From DASWOJ01 sp964250755 (lineage in GTDB: Bacteria > Pseudomonadota > Alphaproteobacteria > Acetobacterales > Acetobacteraceae), in contig CAXUHB010000011.1 in the NCBI GenBank assembly GCA_964250755.1, positions 1 through 64,000 of the forward strand: a DNA stretch of 64,000 nt, written 5' to 3'. The position numbers and the translations under genes are program-made. The notes beneath the pieces were generated by a model. The model saw only the letters and a list, made by a program, of their open reading frames with translations. It was not told the DNA's origin and made no database searches. Shown in pieces: positions 60,344 through 64,000 of the stretch (its first letter is position 1; the number at the start of each line of letters is the position of its first letter).

Positions 60344-63300
60344 ACCGCGGCGCGCAAATCCAGCGTGCGCGGATGCTCGGGTGACAGGCTGGGCGGCGGC
60401 TCCGGCCTCGGCCCCGGCGTGTGCCCGATCGGCTCGAACCGCGCCCGCCGCCGGGCCTCGGCCTCGTTGGCGTTGACGGGGAAGGTGTCGTAGGCCCGCC
60501 CGCCCGGGTGGGCCACGTGATGCGTCATGCCGCCCAGCGACCGCCCGGTCCAGCGGTCATACACGTCGAACACCAGCGGCACCTGCGCCCGGATGGTCGG
60601 GTGCAGCGATCCCGCCGGGTCCCATGCCTTGAAGCGCACGCCGGCCACGAACTCGCCCTCCACCCCGGTCGGGGCCAGCGGCACCGCCGCGCCGTTGCAG
60701 GCCAGCACGAACCGCTCGGCCTCCCAGCCCGTCACGCGCGCCTGCACCCGCTCGACCGAGCTGTCCACGAAGCGCACGGTGCCGCCGACGCCCGCCGTCT
60801 CCCCCAGGGCGTGCCAGGGTTCCAGGGCGTGCCGCAGCTCCACCGTTGCGCCATGCACGGCGATGCCGCCGATCTCGGGGAACCGGAACTCGTAATGCGG
60901 GCGGAACCACTCCACATCCAGCTTGGTGCCGTAGGACGACAGCTCCTCCACCGCGTCCTGCAAGTCCTGCCAAACGAAGTGCGGCAGCAGGAAGTCGTCA
61001 TGCACGCGCGTGCCCCAGCGCACCAGGCGGCGCTCATAGGGCGTCTTCCAGAACGCCGCGACGGCCGCCCGCATCAGCAGCATCTGCGCCGCCGACATGC
61101 GCGCGTGCGGCGGCATCTCGAAGGCGCGGAACTCCACCAGGCCCAGCCGTCCGCTGGGTCCGTCGGGGGAGTACAGCTTGTCTATGCAGAACTCGGTCCG
61201 GTGGGTGTTGCCGGTCATGTCCGTCAGAATGTTCCGCAGCATCCGGTCCACCTGCCACGGCGGCGGCTCGTGACCCGGCTTCATGCCGCGGAAGGCGATC
61301 TCCAGCTCGCGCACCGCGTCCTGCCGGGCCTCGTCTATACGCGGATGCTGGCTCATCGGCCCGATGAACAGGCCGCTGAACAGGTAGGACGCGCTGGGGT
61401 GGTTGTGCCAGAAGCCCAGCAGGGACTTCAGCAGGTCCGGCCGCCGCAGGAAGGGGCTGTCCTCCGGCGTCATGGCGCCCATCACGACATGGTTGCCGCC
61501 GCCGGTGCCGACATGGCGGCCATCGAGCATGAACTTCTCGGCGGTCAGCCCAACGTGCCGCGCCTCCTCGTACAACTGCTCCGTTCGCGTCACCAGGTCG
61601 TCCCAGGTCTGGGCCGGGTGGATGTTGACCTCGATCACGCCGGGGTCGGGCGTGACGGAGAAGCCCTGCACCCGGCGGTCATACGGCGCCTTGTAGCCCT
61701 CCAGCACCACGGGCCGGCCCTGCGCCTGCGCCGTCGCCTCGATGGCGGCGACCAGGGACAGCCAATCCTCGGCAGAGGACAACGGAGGGAGATAGACGTA
61801 GATCTGCCCCTCGCGCGCCTGCACCGTCATCGCCGTGCGTATGCCCCGGCCCGGACGCCCGTTGCCAGTCTTGGCCAGCAGGGCCGCGCGGTCCGGCAGC
61901 GTCCCCTGGTCCTCAAACGGATCCGGCTCCGGCTCGTCCTCGATCTCGGTCGGGTCCACCCAGGGCAGGCTGTTCAGCGGCAGGCGCAGCCCGGCGGAGG
62001 AGTCCCCTGGCACCAGGAACAGCTTGCCCTCCCGCATCTCCCACCGCTCGGTCTGCCATTGCCGCGCCCCGCGCCGTCCGCCGCGGCGCAGCGGCAGCAC
62101 GCTGGCGACGGGCTGGTCCAGCCCTTGAGTGAACACGCGGATGATGCGCGCGCGCTCCTGCGGGTCACGGGACTGCGCGGCCTCCGCTACCAAGTTCGCG
62201 GGCATCCGCGCCTCGCGCATCAGGTAGTAGGGCTGGTCCTCGTAAGCCGGCAGCACGGCGGACGTGTCCACGTGCAGGCGCTCGGCCAGCGCCAGGGCGA
62301 AGGCGTGCGCCGCCGCGGCGTCCGCGTCGCCCTTGGCGCCATCCGGGTCGGCCAGCAGCGCCGGATTCGACCAGACGGGTTCGCCATCCGGGCGCCAAGT
62401 GGCGTTCAGCGCCCAGCGCGGTGTTTGTTCGCCAGGGTAGTGCTTGCCGGCGCCATACTGCACGACGGCGCCAGGCGCCCAGAGCGGGATCAGGCGCTGC
62501 AGCAGCTTTCCGGCCTCGCGCCGCTTGGTGGGGCCAAGGGCGTCCACGGTCCACTCCGCGCCCTCCGCGTCGGACACGGACACGAAGGTCGGCTCCCCGC
62601 CCATTGTCAGGCGCAGGTCGCCGGCGTGCAGCGCCGTGTCCACCGCTGCGCCGGCAGCCCGGATCGCAGCCCATTGCGCGTCCGTGTAGGGCTTGGTGAC
62701 GCGCGGCACCTCGTTCACGCGCGTGACCTGCATCTCCACGTCGAACACGGTGTCCGAAGGCTCCAGCATCCCGCTGATCGGGGAGGCGCTGGTCGGGTCC
62801 GGGCTGGCGGCAAGCGGGATGTGCCCCTCGCCGGCCATCAGGCCGGATGTGGCGTCCAACCCGATCCAGCCGGCGCCGGGCAGGTATGCCTCCGCCCAGG
62901 CGTGCAAGTCGGTGAAGTCGCTCGTGGGGCCTTGCGGCCCGGTGATCGGCTTCACGTCGGGCGCCAACTGGATCAGGTAGCCGGACACGAAGCGTGCGGC
63001 ATAACCCAGGTTGCGCAAGGCGTGGACCAGCAGCCATGCGCTGTCCCGGCAGGACCCCTTGGCTTCCCCAAGGGTGTGCTCCGGGTCCCACACCCCCGGC
63101 TCCATGCGGACGATGTAGCCCACGCGCTCCTGCACCCGGCGGTTCAGGTCCACCAGCATGTCTATGGTGCGGCGCTTGGTCCGCGGCACCTCCGCCAGCA
63201 GCCCGGCCAGCAACGGGCCGGGCGGCACCTGCTTGCGGAACGGCGCCAACTCCTCCGCCAGCGTGGGGTCGTAGGTGAACGGCCACTCCTCCGCCTCCGG

Positions 63301-63588
63301 CTCCAGGAAGAAGCCGAAGGGGTTGATGGTCGCCATGTCGGCCACGAGGTCCACCGTGACCTCGAAATGCGTCACCCGGTCCGGAAAGACCACGCGGGCC
63401 AGGAAGTTGCCCTGTGGGTCCTGCTGCCAGTTGATGAAGTGCGGCTCGGGCGAGATGGTCAGGGAGTAGGACAGGATCGGCGTCCGGGTCTGCGGTGCCG
63501 GGCGCAGGCGTATGGTCTGCGGCCCCAGCTTCACGGGACGGTCGTACTTGTAGCTGGTGCGGTGCGTCAGGGCGGCGTGGATGCTCAT
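60340..63588 (-). CDS. Transglutaminase-DUF2126 fusion protein (putative amidoligase)
   Basis: This 1,082-residue protein has an N-terminal transglutaminase unit (about 1-280) with beta N-domain (ALTHRTSYKYDRPVKLGPQT), Cys in GEAKGSCRDSAWLLVHALRN, His in TDLHAWAEAYLPGAGW and Asp in GLDATSG. The remaining 800 residues are DUF2126 (TMGGEPTFVSVSDAEGAEWT, GKHYPGEQTPRWALN, HVGTGGGNHVVMGAMTPED, HPSASYLFSGLFIGPMSQHP). DUF2126 has been proposed to be a carboxylate-amine ligase-like domain. ATG 63588 gives the family N-terminus; 63648 is an extension. Coupled to the deacylase gene downstream. The protein probably builds and trims an amide-linked peptide or metabolite; the product is unknown. Confidence 0.92.
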   Translation of the reverse strand: MSIHAALTHRTSYKYDRPVKLGPQTIRLRPAPQTRTPILSYSLTISPEPHFINWQQDPQGNFLARVVFPDRVTHFEVTVDLVADMATINPFGFFLEPEAEEWPFTYDPTLAEELAPFRKQVPPGPLLAGLLAEVPRTKRRTIDMLVDLNRRVQERVGYIVRMEPGVWDPEHTLGEAKGSCRDSAWLLVHALRNLGYAARFVSGYLIQLAPDVKPITGPQGPTSDFTDLHAWAEAYLPGAGWIGLDATSGLMAGEGHIPLAASPDPTSASPISGMLEPSDTVFDVEMQVTRVNEVPRVTKPYTDAQWAAIRAAGAAVDTALHAGDLRLTMGGEPTFVSVSDAEGAEWTVDALGPTKRREAGKLLQRLIPLWAPGAVVQYGAGKHYPGEQTPRWALNATWRPDGEPVWSNPALLADPDGAKGDADAAAAHAFALALAERLHVDTSAVLPAYEDQPYYLMREARMPANLVAEAAQSRDPQERARIIRVFTQGLDQPVASVLPLRRGGRRGARQWQTERWEMREGKLFLVPGDSSAGLRLPLNSLPWVDPTEIEDEPEPDPFEDQGTLPDRAALLAKTGNGRPGRGIRTAMTVQAREGQIYVYLPPLSSAEDWLSLVAAIEATAQAQGRPVVLEGYKAPYDRRVQGFSVTPDPGVIEVNIHPAQTWDDLVTRTEQLYEEARHVGLTAEKFMLDGRHVGTGGGNHVVMGAMTPEDSPFLRRPDLLKSLLGFWHNHPSASYLFSGLFIGPMSQHPRIDEARQDAVRELEIAFRGMKPGHEPPPWQVDRMLRNILTDMTGNTHRTEFCIDKLYSPDGPSGRLGLVEFRAFEMPPHARMSAAQMLLMRAAVAAFWKTPYERRLVRWGTRVHDDFLLPHFVWQDLQDAVEELSSYGTKLDVEWFRPHYEFRFPEIGGIAVHGATVELRHALEPWHALGETAGVGGTVRFVDSSVERVQARVTGWEAERFVLACNGAAVPLAPTGVEGEFVAGVRFKAWDPAGSLHPTIRAQVPLVFDVYDRWTGRSLGGMTHHVAHPGGRAYDTFPVNANEAEARRRARFEPIGHTPGPRPEPPPSLSPEHPRTLDLRAAV

Positions 63589-63694
63589 GCCGGGAATACC
63601 ATCGTAGGCCGCGGGGCGTGGGTGTGCATCGCAGCAACATCGCCGCATGAAAGCGCGGGCGCAAGGCCGCGCCTGCGCCGGGCCGGCCAGGCGG

Positions 63695-64000
63695 TCAGGC
63701 CGTCAGCGCCAGCCGGCTCCCCTGCGCCATCAGGCCCGGCACGTCGGACGCGGGCACCGGACGGCTGATGAGGTAGCCCTGCGCTTCCGTGCAGCCATCC
63801 CGGCGCAGCCGGGCCATCTGCTCCGACGTTTCCACCCCCTCCGCAGTGGTGGCGATGCCCAGGCTGGCGCCCAGCCCGGCGATGGCCCGCACGATGGCGC
63901 CGGAGCTGGCGCGGTCCAGCAAGTCGCGCACGAACATCCGGTCTATCTTGATCTTGTCGAACGGGAAGCTGTGCAGGTAGCTGAGCGAGCTGTAGCCCGT
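63695..64000 (-). CDS. EAL-domain c-di-GMP phosphodiesterase, 5' end cut by window
   Basis: Only the C-terminal 101 residues are visible; the gene continues past the window edge. It reads TGYSSLSYLHSFPFDKIKID, the loop-6 region of an EAL domain, then RIAGLGASLGIATTAEGVET-like text (IAGLGASLGIATTAEGVE), and ends GYLISRPVPASDVPGL. These are the final conserved blocks of EAL enzymes that hydrolyse cyclic di-GMP. The EVLLR/EAL motif itself and any GGDEF or sensor domain are outside the window, so activity cannot be judged. Confidence 0.92.
   Translation of the reverse strand, partial: TGYSSLSYLHSFPFDKIKIDRMFVRDLLDRASSGAIVRAIAGLGASLGIATTAEGVETSEQMARLRRDGCTEAQGYLISRPVPASDVPGLMAQGSRLALTA

Noticed and set aside
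60421..63768. 1,115-codon plus-strand open frame
   Set aside because: It is antisense to the transglutaminase-DUF2126 gene, which has conserved motifs throughout.
1..64000. Search for tRNA, rRNA, CRISPR, insertion sequences and integration sites
   Set aside because: No cloverleaf, rRNA segment, regularly spaced repeat, transposase or integrase was recognisable.

Overview
The window is very GC-rich (roughly 70% by eye), gene-dense DNA with short intergenic gaps and many 1-8 base overlaps between genes. Third codon positions are almost all G or C. Codon use and gene families (a TssA-to-TagF type VI cluster with TagJ, DUF2126 transglutaminases, a RhlE helicase, CrtI) suggest an alphaproteobacterium. 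Rhodospirillales such as Acetobacteraceae or Azospirillaceae is my best guess; no rRNA or housekeeping marker is present to settle it. I see no tRNA, rRNA, CRISPR array, insertion sequence or phage gene.

Layout. 1-2693 is the 3' part of a FAD/Fe-S oxidoreductase. 2813-44681 is a large type VI secretion (T6SS) locus, almost all on the minus strand. In transcription order it runs: pseudo-caspase, heme/HAMP sensor, Ser/Thr kinase, PAAR, methyltransferase, TssA, TssB, TssC, Hcp, TagJ, TssE, TssF, TssG, ClpV, a TssB/TssC-like fusion, TssK, VgrG, a second TssC, two further Hcp-like proteins, FHA protein TagH, TssJ, TssL1, TssM1, phosphatase PppA, TssL2, TssM2, TagF and a membrane WD40 protein. Three plus-strand genes interrupt it: a GH73-type peptidoglycan hydrolase that is a likely effector, and two unknown proteins. 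45063-46628 is a divergent winged-helix/TPR regulator. 46656-51005 holds crtI, an ATP-grasp protein and a cytochrome P450. 51181-54989 holds a membrane protein and a small aromatic-catabolism-like group (solute-binding protein, cyclase, intradiol dioxygenase). 55217-56506 is rhlE. 56799-63588 is a transglutaminase/DUF2126/deacylase group with a small lytic transglycosylase. The window ends inside an EAL-domain gene.

How the T6SS parts fit. All core parts are present once (TssA, B, E, F, G, H, J, K, VgrG, PAAR), together with a full threonine-phosphorylation control set (kinase, PP2C, FHA protein, TagF). What stands out is the surplus of structural parts: two complete TssL(OmpA)-TssM membrane pairs, two full TssC sheath subunits, a TssB/TssC-like fusion ending in four short acidic-hydrophobic repeats, and three Hcp-like tube proteins, two of which carry charged insertions. 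One signalling module (heme-type periplasmic sensor, kinase with a duplicated C-terminal domain, caspase-fold protein without catalytic residues) sits at the upstream end. My reading is a T6SS with a composite tube/sheath and two membrane anchors, possibly triggered by a redox or ligand signal. That reading is inference; the gene content is directly visible.
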